DNA from: Ostreococcus lucimarinus CCE9901
Lineage: Eukaryota; Chlorophyta; Mamiellophyceae; Mamiellales; Bathycoccaceae
DNA length: 64,000 nt
Assembly: GCF_000092065.1 (NCBI RefSeq)
Contig: NC_009363.1
Location: 310,001 to 374,000 of the forward strand
Direction: 5' to 3'
Made by a program: the position numbers and the translations under genes. The notes under the pieces are model-generated. The model was not told the origin of the DNA, made no database searches, and worked only from the letters and a program-made list of their open reading frames with translations. Below are positions 35,773-43,738 of this stretch, piece by piece (the first letter of the stretch is position 1; the number at the start of each line of letters is the position of its first letter).

Positions 35773-36429
35773 TCACCCCTCGGCGCTCGACGCCACGAGC
35801 ACCGAAGCGTCGCCGCCCTGACTTTTACCATCGTCGCTCGCGCTCACGACGTGGCTCATGTACGCGTTCCACGCGACGCCCGCGGCGTTGAGAAACAAAA
35901 TCCTCCCCGCTCGCGGCACGTACGCGAAATTGAACGCGTTCGCGAACGGCCAATAGCACGTGCCGCTGATGAACGTCTCCGCCGCCTTATCCCTAAACCT
36001 ATCGTACGCCGCCGTCATCGTCTCCCCCTCCAGCGCGCTCATGAAGAAGAAAAACCCAGCCGTGTACGTCGGGAACAGCACCGTGTGTCCGACGGCGACT
36101 TTCCTCGCCACCGTCGCCGCGTTCGTCGACGCCCCCATCGCGCGCTCGAGCGCGCGAAACGCCACGTGAAAGAACGGTCCGTGCAGCGCCGCGCCGACGA
36201 CGAAGAATCTCGCCGTGCGTTCGAAATCGTGTTCGAATCCCGCGCGCGCGTCGCGCGCCGTCGCCCGCGGCGCGTCATCTTTCGTCTTCAACCCTCGTCG
36301 CGACGCGGACGCGCGCGGCGCCGTCCCGCGCGCGTCCTCGCCCTCGCGCGCCGCGCGCGCCTGCAGCGCCTGGCACAGGACGTCACCGAGCGACATGACG
36401 CTCGCGGACGTCATCGCGGCGCGAAGCAT
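35773..36429 (-). CDS. Mpv17/PMP22-family membrane protein
   Basis: Mpv17, Sym1 and PMP22 are small four-helix proteins of the mitochondrial inner membrane, peroxisomes or plastids, proposed to act as channels. The 218-residue protein shows the N-terminal ASVMSLGDVLCQ helix, GALHGPFFHVAFRALER (the family's GPxxHxWYxxLD-like element), the FPTYTAGFFFFMSALEG segment, and the C-terminal signature TCYWPFANAFNFAYVPRAGRILFLNAAGVAWNAYMS. An Arg-rich insertion (residues ~28-60) separates the first helix from the rest. The start is chosen to leave 66 bp to the divergent gene; the frame upstream of it is Arg-rich without similarity. Confidence 0.9.
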   Translation of the reverse strand: MLRAAMTSASVMSLGDVLCQALQARAAREGEDARGTAPRASASRRGLKTKDDAPRATARDARAGFEHDFERTARFFVVGAALHGPFFHVAFRALERAMGASTNAATVARKVAVGHTVLFPTYTAGFFFFMSALEGETMTAAYDRFRDKAAETFISGTCYWPFANAFNFAYVPRAGRILFLNAAGVAWNAYMSHVVSASDDGKSQGGDASVLVASSAEG

Positions 36430-36495
36430 GGCGATCGCGACGCGCCCGCGAGTGGCGACACCGGCGGCACTCCTCGACGGCCGGCGCGCGCGAGC

Positions 36496-37359
36496 ATGCG
36501 CGTCGTCGGCGTCGACGCGCGCGCGACGACGCGCGCGATCGTCTTCGGCGACCGCGCGACGCCGCGACGGCCCGCGCGCCCGCGCGCGCGCGGCGGGGCG
36601 GCGGCGAACGCGCGGACGCGGCGCGCGGTGACGCGGCGACGCGACGCGCGCGCGCGCGCGACGAACGACGAGGACGACGAGGCGGAGGACGACGAGGACG
36701 CGTCGACGACGCCGCGACGCGCGGGCGCGGACGCGAGCGATCCCGCGCGCGCGCGCGCGGAGGGGGACGCGTACGTCCAGGACAAGCTCGAGCGCGAGCT
36801 CAGGCTGCGAGGGAAAATATATCGCGCCGAACGCGAATTGGAAGAGAAAAAGGAAGAGATCGCGGACATGGGGGAGACGAATAAGAACACGATCGACGCG
36901 GAGGCGGATCTGGTGCGCGATCGGGCGTCGCTGGAGATCGGAATGGTGGCGGGTGAGCTGGACGCGGAGCTGGCGGCGCTCGCGGACGAGGCGCAGGCGG
37001 CGAGAGAGCGAAACGCGAGAGTGAAGAAAGAGATCGAAGAATTGGCGGAAGAGTTGCTCGGGAGCGGACAGAGGGTGAATAATGATTCGAAACCCGCGCC
37101 TGGGTCGCTGTCGGAGCTGAAGATGAAGGCGGTGGAGGCGGAGGCGGACGCGGTGGATAAACGCATGCAGGCGACGCTGCAGGACACGCAACGCGCGACG
37201 ACGTACACGATGGTGCTGCTGCTTCTGAGTTTCTTAGGGTTTACCCTCGTCGCCGAGGGCGCGTACGATAAGTTTGCCGCCGTCGCGGGTGCGTTCGCGC
37301 TCGTCGCGTATCAATCGCGCGCCGAGTTGCAGGCGAAGAGCAAAGGCAAGCAGCGGTGA
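36496..37359 (+). CDS. Unrecognised coiled-coil protein with two C-terminal membrane helices
   Basis: A 287-residue protein I do not recognise. Residues 1-~60 are rich in Arg/Ala/Thr with few acids until an acidic patch (NDEDDEAEDDEDA), compatible with a plastid transit peptide. Residues ~95-220 form a coiled coil (DKLERELRLRGKIYRAERELEEKKEEI). The C-terminus has two hydrophobic segments (YTMVLLLLSFLGFTLVAEGAY and FAAVAGAFALVAYQSR) making a hairpin, then a basic tail KSKGKQR. The shape suggests a membrane-anchored structural or tethering protein. It diverges from the Mpv17 gene. Confidence 0.75.
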   Translation: MRVVGVDARATTRAIVFGDRATPRRPARPRARGGAAANARTRRAVTRRRDARARATNDEDDEAEDDEDASTTPRRAGADASDPARARAEGDAYVQDKLERELRLRGKIYRAERELEEKKEEIADMGETNKNTIDAEADLVRDRASLEIGMVAGELDAELAALADEAQAARERNARVKKEIEELAEELLGSGQRVNNDSKPAPGSLSELKMKAVEAEADAVDKRMQATLQDTQRATTYTMVLLLLSFLGFTLVAEGAYDKFAAVAGAFALVAYQSRAELQAKSKGKQR

Positions 37360-37461
37360 CGCGACGTCAACGAAATGATGCGGTGTTGATACACTACTAA
37401 AACTATAGCCGCGGCGCGATTTGTGACGCAAACAACGATGTTCACGCGCCGAAATGTTCTC

Positions 37462-38208
37462 TCACCCGTACGGCGACGAATTCGCCCTGAACTGCATCGC
37501 CGTCGAGAGCTCTGGACACTTTTGACGAAAACCGAGCCGTTCGTACAACCCGACAACCTTGTTTTCCGAATACAACCCCACGTTGCAAATGTCTTCCTCT
37601 AAAATTTTATCCACGATGCGTTCCATCAACCCTTGCCCTATGCCGTGTCGTTGCCACGCCGGCGACACGACGACGTCCCACACCGTCGCGTGAAACGTCC
37701 CGTCGCTCGTCGCTCGCGCGAATCCCACCACCTCCCCCTCCTTCGCGAACCGACTGTCTCGCGTCGTCGTCACCCACAGCGCGAGGTATGAATTATCCAC
37801 CGCCTTTTGCAGCTTATCGCACGCCCTGGAGCTGAATCCGACGGACACGAACAGCGCGTTCAGGCGCTCGAAGTCTCGCGACGGCGCCGCGACGGCGTCG
37901 TCAAAGTCAAACCGCAGTCCCATCTCCGCGAAGTACGCGTCCGGTCTCGACAGCTCCCGGCGGAGCGTTTCGGCTTTTCGCGTCGCGCGCGAGGCGTCGA
38001 GCGCGCCCAGGACGCCGTCGCTATCGTCGGCGCGTCGACGATCGGCTTCGGTCATTCGGTTCGGGGCGTCGGGGACGTTCAGAAACGGGTTCCACTTCGC
38101 CGGGAACGCGCGCGAGGGCGCCGCGCGACGTCGGCGCGCGCGCGCGCGGTGTCGACCGCGCGTCGACGTCGACGCGGGCGATGGAAGACGCGCGACGGGC
38201 GCGGACAT
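37462..38208 (-). CDS. GNAT-family N-acetyltransferase, probably plastid
   Basis: GNAT enzymes move acetyl groups from acetyl-CoA to amines or protein N-termini and lysines. The 248-residue protein has an Arg/Ser-rich transit-like N-terminus of about 40 residues. The acetyltransferase fold includes DSYLALWVTTTRD, GEVVGFARATSDG, the acetyl-CoA loop WDVVVSPAWQRHGIGQGLMERIV (RxxGIG) and NVGLYSENKVVGLYERLGF. The order and wording resemble plant plastid GNATs of the SNAT/NSI type, which acetylate plastid proteins and serotonin. The substrate here is inferred only from that likeness. Confidence 0.85.
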   Translation of the reverse strand: MSAPVARLPSPASTSTRGRHRARARRRRAAPSRAFPAKWNPFLNVPDAPNRMTEADRRRADDSDGVLGALDASRATRKAETLRRELSRPDAYFAEMGLRFDFDDAVAAPSRDFERLNALFVSVGFSSRACDKLQKAVDNSYLALWVTTTRDSRFAKEGEVVGFARATSDGTFHATVWDVVVSPAWQRHGIGQGLMERIVDKILEEDICNVGLYSENKVVGLYERLGFRQKCPELSTAMQFRANSSPYG

Positions 38209-38345
38209 GTCCCGTCTCGTCGAGGCGCGTTTTGACGCGACGCGACGCCGCGATACCGCGCGTGACTACACGTGCTATCTCGACGACGCCGTCGCGGCGT
38301 CGACGATCGTTTAGAGTGCCTAACTATTCGCGCGCTCTCGCGCGA

Positions 38346-38885
38346 TCACGACGCTTTCTTCGACCTCGATCGCGTCGTTCGCGTCCTCGACTTCGCCTCG
38401 GCGTCCGCCGCGGCGTCCCCGCGTTCGCGAAACATCCGCGCCGTCACCTCCGCCTGCGAGATGTCCCGAAACAGCGGAATCGACGACCGCAACCCCTCGT
38501 CTAAATCGAACGTCTCGTTCGCGCGTCTGCCACCGTCCAGGACGTACTCGCTCGGGTCCGGGTCCGTCGCCCCGAACGTCGTCGCCGCGTCGTCCGGCGT
38601 CGACATCAAGTTCAAGCACTCGTACCCGACGAACGCGTACAGGCAGCTCGCGATGAGCCACATCGGCAGCGCGCGCGCGTAGTGCCTCGCCGCCGCGCCC
38701 GACGGCGCGCCGAGCCGCTCGAGCGCCGCTTCGCTCGCGAAGACGCCGACGAGCCAGAGCGCGAACGCGAGCGTCGTGAGCGCCATGCCGGCGAATCCGT
38801 ACGCCTCGCTCGGCGAGACGTCGCGAAGTTCGTCGTCGTCGCGCGCGTCGTCGCGCGGCGCGCGCGCGCGTCGTCCGCGCGGCAT
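38346..38885 (-). CDS. PIGP: PIG-P subunit of GPI-GlcNAc transferase
   Basis: PIG-P belongs to the ER complex that starts GPI-anchor synthesis by adding GlcNAc to phosphatidylinositol. The 179-residue protein shows the PIG-P domain: two membrane helices (AYGFAGMALTTLAFALWLVGVF and ARALPMWLIASCLYAFVGYECLNL) with the conserved MSTPDD after the second, followed by a cytosolic tail with IPLFRDISQAEVTARMF. The family ends near that segment; the last ~25 Arg/Lys-rich residues are an extension. The start is 96 bp from the divergent ethanolamine-phosphate cytidylyltransferase, so two membrane-lipid genes may share a promoter. Confidence 0.9.
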   Translation of the reverse strand: MPRGRRARAPRDDARDDDELRDVSPSEAYGFAGMALTTLAFALWLVGVFASEAALERLGAPSGAAARHYARALPMWLIASCLYAFVGYECLNLMSTPDDAATTFGATDPDPSEYVLDGGRRANETFDLDEGLRSSIPLFRDISQAEVTARMFRERGDAAADAEAKSRTRTTRSRSKKAS

Positions 38886-38981
38886 GACGCGTCGCGATGT
38901 GAATCGCGATGCGAATCGACGCGACGCGACGCGACGGCAGAAGCGCGCGCGGTCGCGGCGTCGGTCGACGCGCGCGACGCG

Positions 38982-40157
38982 ATGGCGCACGTCTTCGTCG
39001 CGGGCGCGTTGGTCGGGTACGGCGTCGCGCGCGCGCGGCGTCGCGCGCGCGCCGGCGGCGACGACGCGGGCGATGTCGACGACGCCCCGCGCGCGACGAA
39101 AACCGACGACGACGCGCCGAAGAAGCGCCCGATCGTCGTCTACATGGACGGATGCTTCGACACGATGCACTACGGACACGCGAACGCGCTGCGACAGGCG
39201 CGGGCGTGCGGGGATAAGCTGCTGGTGGGGGTGGTGAACGACGCGGAGATTCGACGGTGCAAAGGACCGCCGGTGTGCGACGAACGAGAGCGCGTCGAGG
39301 CGGTGGAGGCGTGCAAATGGGTGGACGGTGTCATCACCGACGTGCCGTATGAAGTCACGGACGCGTTCACGGATGAGCTGTTCGCGAAGCACGAGGTGGA
39401 TTACGTGATACACGGCGACGACCCGTGCCTGTTGCCGGACGGCTCGGACGCGTACGCGTATCCGAAGCGGATCGGGAGGTACAAGGAGATAAAACGCACG
39501 GAGGGGGTGAGCACGACGGATATCGTTGGGAGATTGCTTCGAATGGGCGCGCGCGCGGCGGGTGAGGAGGTGAAGGAGGAAGAGGCGAAGGAGGCGACGT
39601 TTTGTACGACGTCGGCGCGCATCGCGCAGTTCGGGACGAACGCCGGCGTGCCGACGGATGCCAAGGTGGTGTACGTGCACGGCGCGTTCGATGTGTTTAA
39701 TCGTGGACATATTGATTTATTACGCCAGGCGAAGACTCGCGGTGATTTCGTGCTCGTCGGCGTGCACGCGGACGCGGAAGTGCGCGCGAGACGCGGCGCC
39801 GAACATCCGGTTTTGAACGAGAAGGAGCGCGCGTTGAGCGTCTTGGCGTGTAGATACGCCGACGAGGTCGTCATCGGTGCCCCGGCGATGATAACGAATG
39901 ACTTATTAACCACGTTCAACGTCAAGGTCGTCATCGCGGAGGATGACGAGCCGTACGCCGTCGGCGGCGTCGACGTCAACGCGCTCGCCGTCGAGCGCGG
40001 GTTGTACGAGCGCGTCCCTCGCCGACACGATTGCTCCGTGCTCGGCGTGGCGAAGCGCATCATGGAGAATCGCGCCGAGTTCGAGGCCAGAAACGCGCGA
40101 AAGACGAAATCCGAATCGGCGTATTACGCCGAGAAGAAGCACGTCGCCGAGTCTTGA
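38982..40157 (+). CDS. PECT1: Ethanolamine-phosphate cytidylyltransferase
   Basis: This enzyme makes CDP-ethanolamine, the rate-limiting step to phosphatidylethanolamine. The 391-residue protein has a short hydrophobic N-terminus (VFVAGALVGYGVA), likely membrane-associating as in plant PECT1. Two cytidylyltransferase repeats follow. The first has MDGCFDTMHYGH (His63, His66) and RTEGVSTTDIVGRLL. The second has HGAFDVFNRGH (Asn240, His243) and KERALSVLACRYADEVVIGAP. The second HxGH motif therefore begins with Asn instead of His. Length and layout otherwise match plant enzymes. The stop is 138 bp from the convergent QCR7 stop. Confidence 0.95.
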   Translation: MAHVFVAGALVGYGVARARRRARAGGDDAGDVDDAPRATKTDDDAPKKRPIVVYMDGCFDTMHYGHANALRQARACGDKLLVGVVNDAEIRRCKGPPVCDERERVEAVEACKWVDGVITDVPYEVTDAFTDELFAKHEVDYVIHGDDPCLLPDGSDAYAYPKRIGRYKEIKRTEGVSTTDIVGRLLRMGARAAGEEVKEEEAKEATFCTTSARIAQFGTNAGVPTDAKVVYVHGAFDVFNRGHIDLLRQAKTRGDFVLVGVHADAEVRARRGAEHPVLNEKERALSVLACRYADEVVIGAPAMITNDLLTTFNVKVVIAEDDEPYAVGGVDVNALAVERGLYERVPRRHDCSVLGVAKRIMENRAEFEARNARKTKSESAYYAEKKHVAES

Positions 40158-40227
40158 CACCCCCGCGGCGCGCGTTCGCCTCGCGCGCTCGACGTCTACA
40201 TTTAAACGATTGATTGATACGCTAAAA

Positions 40228-40232
40228 TTACA
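40228..40232 (-). terminator. TGTAA polyadenylation motif of the QCR7 gene
   Basis: Minus-strand TGTAA lies 63 nt past the QCR7 stop in an AT-rich intergenic stretch. Confidence 0.35.
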
Positions 40233-40295
40233 CGCATTCGACGATAAACTCACTCGCGCGCCACCCCCACCGTCGCCCTCCGCCTTCCTCGCGGC

Positions 40296-40664
40296 TCACG
40301 GAATCTGTCGATTATACGGTTGCGACCCCCCCAGCGCGGTTCGCTCCGCGCGCTCCGCCTTGACCCGCTCCACGATCGGCGTCAGGTAAAAATCAAACGG
40401 CGTCTGCGTCGCCTGCTCCTCCTTCGTCAGATACGAGTGTTTCATCGACAGATCGATCGCTCGCTTCAACCGCTGCGCGCGCATGTCCCGCTCCTCCGCC
40501 GTCAGCCGCTTCAGCGCCTCGCCGACGTCCAAGTCTTGGCCCTCGTCGAGCAGATCGTCGTATCGCAAGCCGTATTTCCGCAGTTCATCCCCCACCGTGC
40601 GTCGGTAGTTGACGGACATCGACTTGAGCATCGGTTCGAGCATCTTTCGCATCGCGCGCGACAT
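40296..40664 (-). CDS. QCR7: Cytochrome bc1 complex subunit 7 (QCR7/UQCRB)
   Basis: QCR7 is the ~14-kDa matrix-side subunit of mitochondrial complex III. With the Met at 40664 the protein has 122 residues, the usual length in plants. It shows ELRKYGLRYDDL, ALKRLTAEE, RLKRAIDLSMKHSYLTKEEQATQTPFDFYL and an RAERTALGG end with YNRQIP, all close to plant QCR7. Earlier in-frame Met codons exist (up to 40970), but they overlap the divergent promoter and add no similarity. No cleavable presequence is expected. Confidence 0.95.
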   Translation of the reverse strand: MSRAMRKMLEPMLKSMSVNYRRTVGDELRKYGLRYDDLLDEGQDLDVGEALKRLTAEERDMRAQRLKRAIDLSMKHSYLTKEEQATQTPFDFYLTPIVERVKAERAERTALGGSQPYNRQIP

Positions 40665-40870
40665 GGCGCGCGTCGTCGTGTCGCGTCGCGTCGCCGGCGA
40701 TCGCGATCGCGGTCGAGTCTCGGTGTCGGTTCGAGTCACCACACGGATCATTACGTCGTTTGAGACTGTGTACCACACGGACGACGACCGCGCGACGCCG
40801 GACGCGACGCCGCGCGCGCCAGACGACGGCGCGCGGGCGACGGCGGCGCGCGAGGTCGCGCGCGCGCGCG

Positions 40871-43585
40871 ATGACGTCGTCGTCGATCGACGACGCGCTC
40901 GACGTGCGATATCGCTGCGTGGAGACGACGACGCGACGCGATGAAGATTCAAACGCGCGGGAAACGTCAACCGTCGCGACGCGCGATTTCGAACGCGCGC
41001 GCGCGCTGATGGCGCGCGTCGGACGACGAGGGGCGCGCGACGCGCGAACGATCGTCGAGGACGCGTCGACGGGAGATGGGCTCGCGCGGACGATCGCGGC
41101 GGCGGCGAAGCGAGGGATGGAGCGAGGCGAGGACTGCGCGACGATTTTCGCGCGAGGCGCGGGCGACGACGACGCGGACGCGGCGCGAGCGGTGCGGGAG
41201 ATGGGAGCGGTGGCGATGGTGGTGGATGCGATGGTGGAGTCGTGCGAGGGGATCGATCGGGGGAAGTGGGAGGTGAGCGCGACGTGCGTGGGGTGGTCGA
41301 CGAGGGAACGGGCGGGCGGCGGCGCGGTGGATTTGTTGGACGACGCGTCGGCGGGGGACGAGGGGGCGGGAGTCGGGCGAGGGATGACGGTGGTGCACGT
41401 GGAACGCGCGGAGGACGGAGTTGTGGCGTTTGAGAGCGCGATGGCGCGCGCGGATGAGGTGTTTCGCGAAGGTGCGTCGACGACGGGGCGGCACGCGGTG
41501 TTTACGTTACGCTTGAAGTTGTGGGCGGAGGCGACGACGGAGACGGATGACGAGAGCGGGCTCGCGAACGAGCCCACGGTGACGCGCGTGCACTTTGTGT
41601 TTTTGGCGCCGTACGTGCCGGCGCCGGGGGCGTTCGATGGGCGAGACAGTCGCTCGGTGGCGGCGCGCATCGAGTGCACAAAGTCGACGACGGCGATGAT
41701 GGCGGTGCTGCGCGGTTTGCGGCGAAATCAGGGGCAACGAGGGACGACATTTCGCAACTTGAACGCCTGGCGGGAATCACCCCTCACGCGTTTGATGTGG
41801 GCGAGCGGGATGTCGGAACTTCGAAGCGCCATGCTCATCGTTCTTTGCTCGGACGCGCTGCGATACGCCGTGGAGGGTGACGAAACGTCGCCTCTCGTGT
41901 TGGCACCCGGGACCGAGGGCGCGTTGAAATTCGCGTTACAACTCAAGGAACATTCGGATGATGGCGATCCCGCACCGAGAACGCGTGCGCCTCCGGTGCC
42001 CACGCCTACGAAGAATTCGAACGCGCGCGGTAGCGGTCGTGGAATGAAGACGTTGCGCGCGGAAGCGCCCCCGTCGACATCCGCGGCGGCGCGGCAAAGG
42101 CAACCGACAGCGGCACCGCCCGCGACGCAACCCAATCGCGCGTCGGACGTCGCTGCCTCAACAAACGGAAACATTACGAACGAACAGATCGACGCTATCG
42201 TGCGCGTCATCCGCACGCACTCGAGCGGGCTCGCGGGACGTCGTATGGAGAGCACGATTCGAAATTTGAGCGCCGAATGGACGCGAATGGCCAGCGCGCA
42301 CGAAACGATTCTCGAAGAGTTCTCCGTGCTCGAAGACCAACTTTTAGCTGCGCAAACTCGTGAAGACGAGGCGGTGCAATATGCCGAACAAGTCGCCGCT
42401 GATCTCGCGGTGACTTCGAGGTGGTGCGAGACGCTCGAAGCGGAGCAAGCGAGCGCAAAAGCGCTCGCGGAAAAGGCGGCGAAGGATGCGGCGCGAGTAG
42501 CTGAAACGCGTGCCGTGGAGTTGGAGAATCGCATCAAGGAATTAGAACTAGAGCTTTTGCGTAATTCTGTGCCGGAAATGGAGCGTACGCGAGATGAAGC
42601 GGAGAAAGCAGCGCGAGAGGCGCGCGAAAAGTATCAAGAAGCGCACGATCAACGCGAGAGCGCTTTGGAGGCGCTGGAGAACGAAACCGCCGCCAAGCGA
42701 GAGTTGATGGAGCAAGTCGCCACCTTACAGCGTCAATTGGAAGATGTGGAACGTGTCCGCGCGAACGATCGGGCGGAAATCGATCGTACTCGCGAAGAGC
42801 TACGTGCTCGATACCAAGCGGAGAAAGACTCGCAAGATCGCTTCGCCAAGGCACAGAGAGAACACGAATTGGAGCTGAAGACGGCGCGCGAAGCAGTCGC
42901 AGAACGCGAGGATCAGTTGATTAAAATGCGTCGTGATCGCGACGACGTGCTGCACAAGCTACATCTCAAAGAAGAGGAAGTCGTCGAGGCGCGAGCAAAC
43001 ATGCGCGCGAGTTTATTAAACGTCGAGGCGCTGCAGACGGCGACAAATGAAGCCAAAGAGACGCGGCAAGCTTCAAACAAGGAACTCGAAGACCTCAGGT
43101 TATGCAACTCCGACTTGCTCGTTCAAGTCAAGCACGCAAAGCGAGAGCTCGAAGACACATCGGTGGCCCTGAACAAACTGACAGAGAAATTACAAGACCT
43201 CGAGGACGGATCGGAGAGTGCGATTCGCAAACGCCGAGAAGCTGAGGATGAGATTCACGATCTCAAGCACTCCATAATCGATCTCGAAGCCAAGAACAAG
43301 GCACTTGAAATGGACCGCGAGGTGGCTTATCAAGCCGCCGACGTGGCGCGCACGGAGAACGCGAAGGTTTCGGCGTCTGTTTTGGATCTGACTGAGGAAG
43401 TCGCGCGACTCAAATCCGCCCTCGTTGCGGCTCAAGATTCCACGCGCGCGCTTCTCGATGAAGAAGCCGCGCGGTTACAACGACTCGCGCCAACGGTTCA
43501 AGATAGCGATTACGTCAGTCCGGCGTGGTTACATGATAATAGCTGGCAGCAGCCGAGCGTAACGCTTGTATCGTCGTCCTCGTAG
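40871..43585 (+). CDS. Long coiled-coil protein with a degenerate kinesin-motor-like N-terminus
   Basis: A 904-residue protein. Residues ~75-360 follow the order of a kinesin motor but lack its ATPase residues. CATIFARGAGDDDAD (from Cys89) stands where CTIFAYGQTGSGKT would be. TTGRHAVFTL (205-214) replaces the SSRSHAVFTL of switch I, and VHFVFLAPYV replaces the LVDLAGSE of switch II. WRESPLTRLMWASGMSELRSAMLIVLC (from ~300) parallels YRDSKLTRLLQDSLGG. A Pro/Ala-rich linker follows, then a coiled coil from ~440 to ~880. No other domain is seen. I infer a catalytically dead kinesin used as a structural or microtubule-binding protein; similarity was judged by eye. It is divergent from QCR7 and followed in tandem by MSH5. 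Confidence 0.75.
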   Translation: MTSSSIDDALDVRYRCVETTTRRDEDSNARETSTVATRDFERARALMARVGRRGARDARTIVEDASTGDGLARTIAAAAKRGMERGEDCATIFARGAGDDDADAARAVREMGAVAMVVDAMVESCEGIDRGKWEVSATCVGWSTRERAGGGAVDLLDDASAGDEGAGVGRGMTVVHVERAEDGVVAFESAMARADEVFREGASTTGRHAVFTLRLKLWAEATTETDDESGLANEPTVTRVHFVFLAPYVPAPGAFDGRDSRSVAARIECTKSTTAMMAVLRGLRRNQGQRGTTFRNLNAWRESPLTRLMWASGMSELRSAMLIVLCSDALRYAVEGDETSPLVLAPGTEGALKFALQLKEHSDDGDPAPRTRAPPVPTPTKNSNARGSGRGMKTLRAEAPPSTSAAARQRQPTAAPPATQPNRASDVAASTNGNITNEQIDAIVRVIRTHSSGLAGRRMESTIRNLSAEWTRMASAHETILEEFSVLEDQLLAAQTREDEAVQYAEQVAADLAVTSRWCETLEAEQASAKALAEKAAKDAARVAETRAVELENRIKELELELLRNSVPEMERTRDEAEKAAREAREKYQEAHDQRESALEALENETAAKRELMEQVATLQRQLEDVERVRANDRAEIDRTREELRARYQAEKDSQDRFAKAQREHELELKTAREAVAEREDQLIKMRRDRDDVLHKLHLKEEEVVEARANMRASLLNVEALQTATNEAKETRQASNKELEDLRLCNSDLLVQVKHAKRELEDTSVALNKLTEKLQDLEDGSESAIRKRREAEDEIHDLKHSIIDLEAKNKALEMDREVAYQAADVARTENAKVSASVLDLTEEVARLKSALVAAQDSTRALLDEEAARLQRLAPTVQDSDYVSPAWLHDNSWQQPSVTLVSSSS

Positions 43586-43600
43586 GCTCGTAGGCGCGTT

Positions 43601-43605
43601 TGTAA
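43601..43605 (+). terminator. TGTAA polyadenylation motif of the pseudo-kinesin gene
   Basis: TGTAA lies 16 nt after the stop codon of the coiled-coil gene. Confidence 0.4.
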
Positions 43606-43738
43606 AGATTTGAACCGTCACCGAGACAGAGACAGAGACGACACGAGACGACGCGGTGCGCACAGTGACGCGCGTGACGAAACAGCGCGTCAACCTTCCG
43701 AGAGACATAACGAATAGTCCGATACTCGAGCGCGCGAG

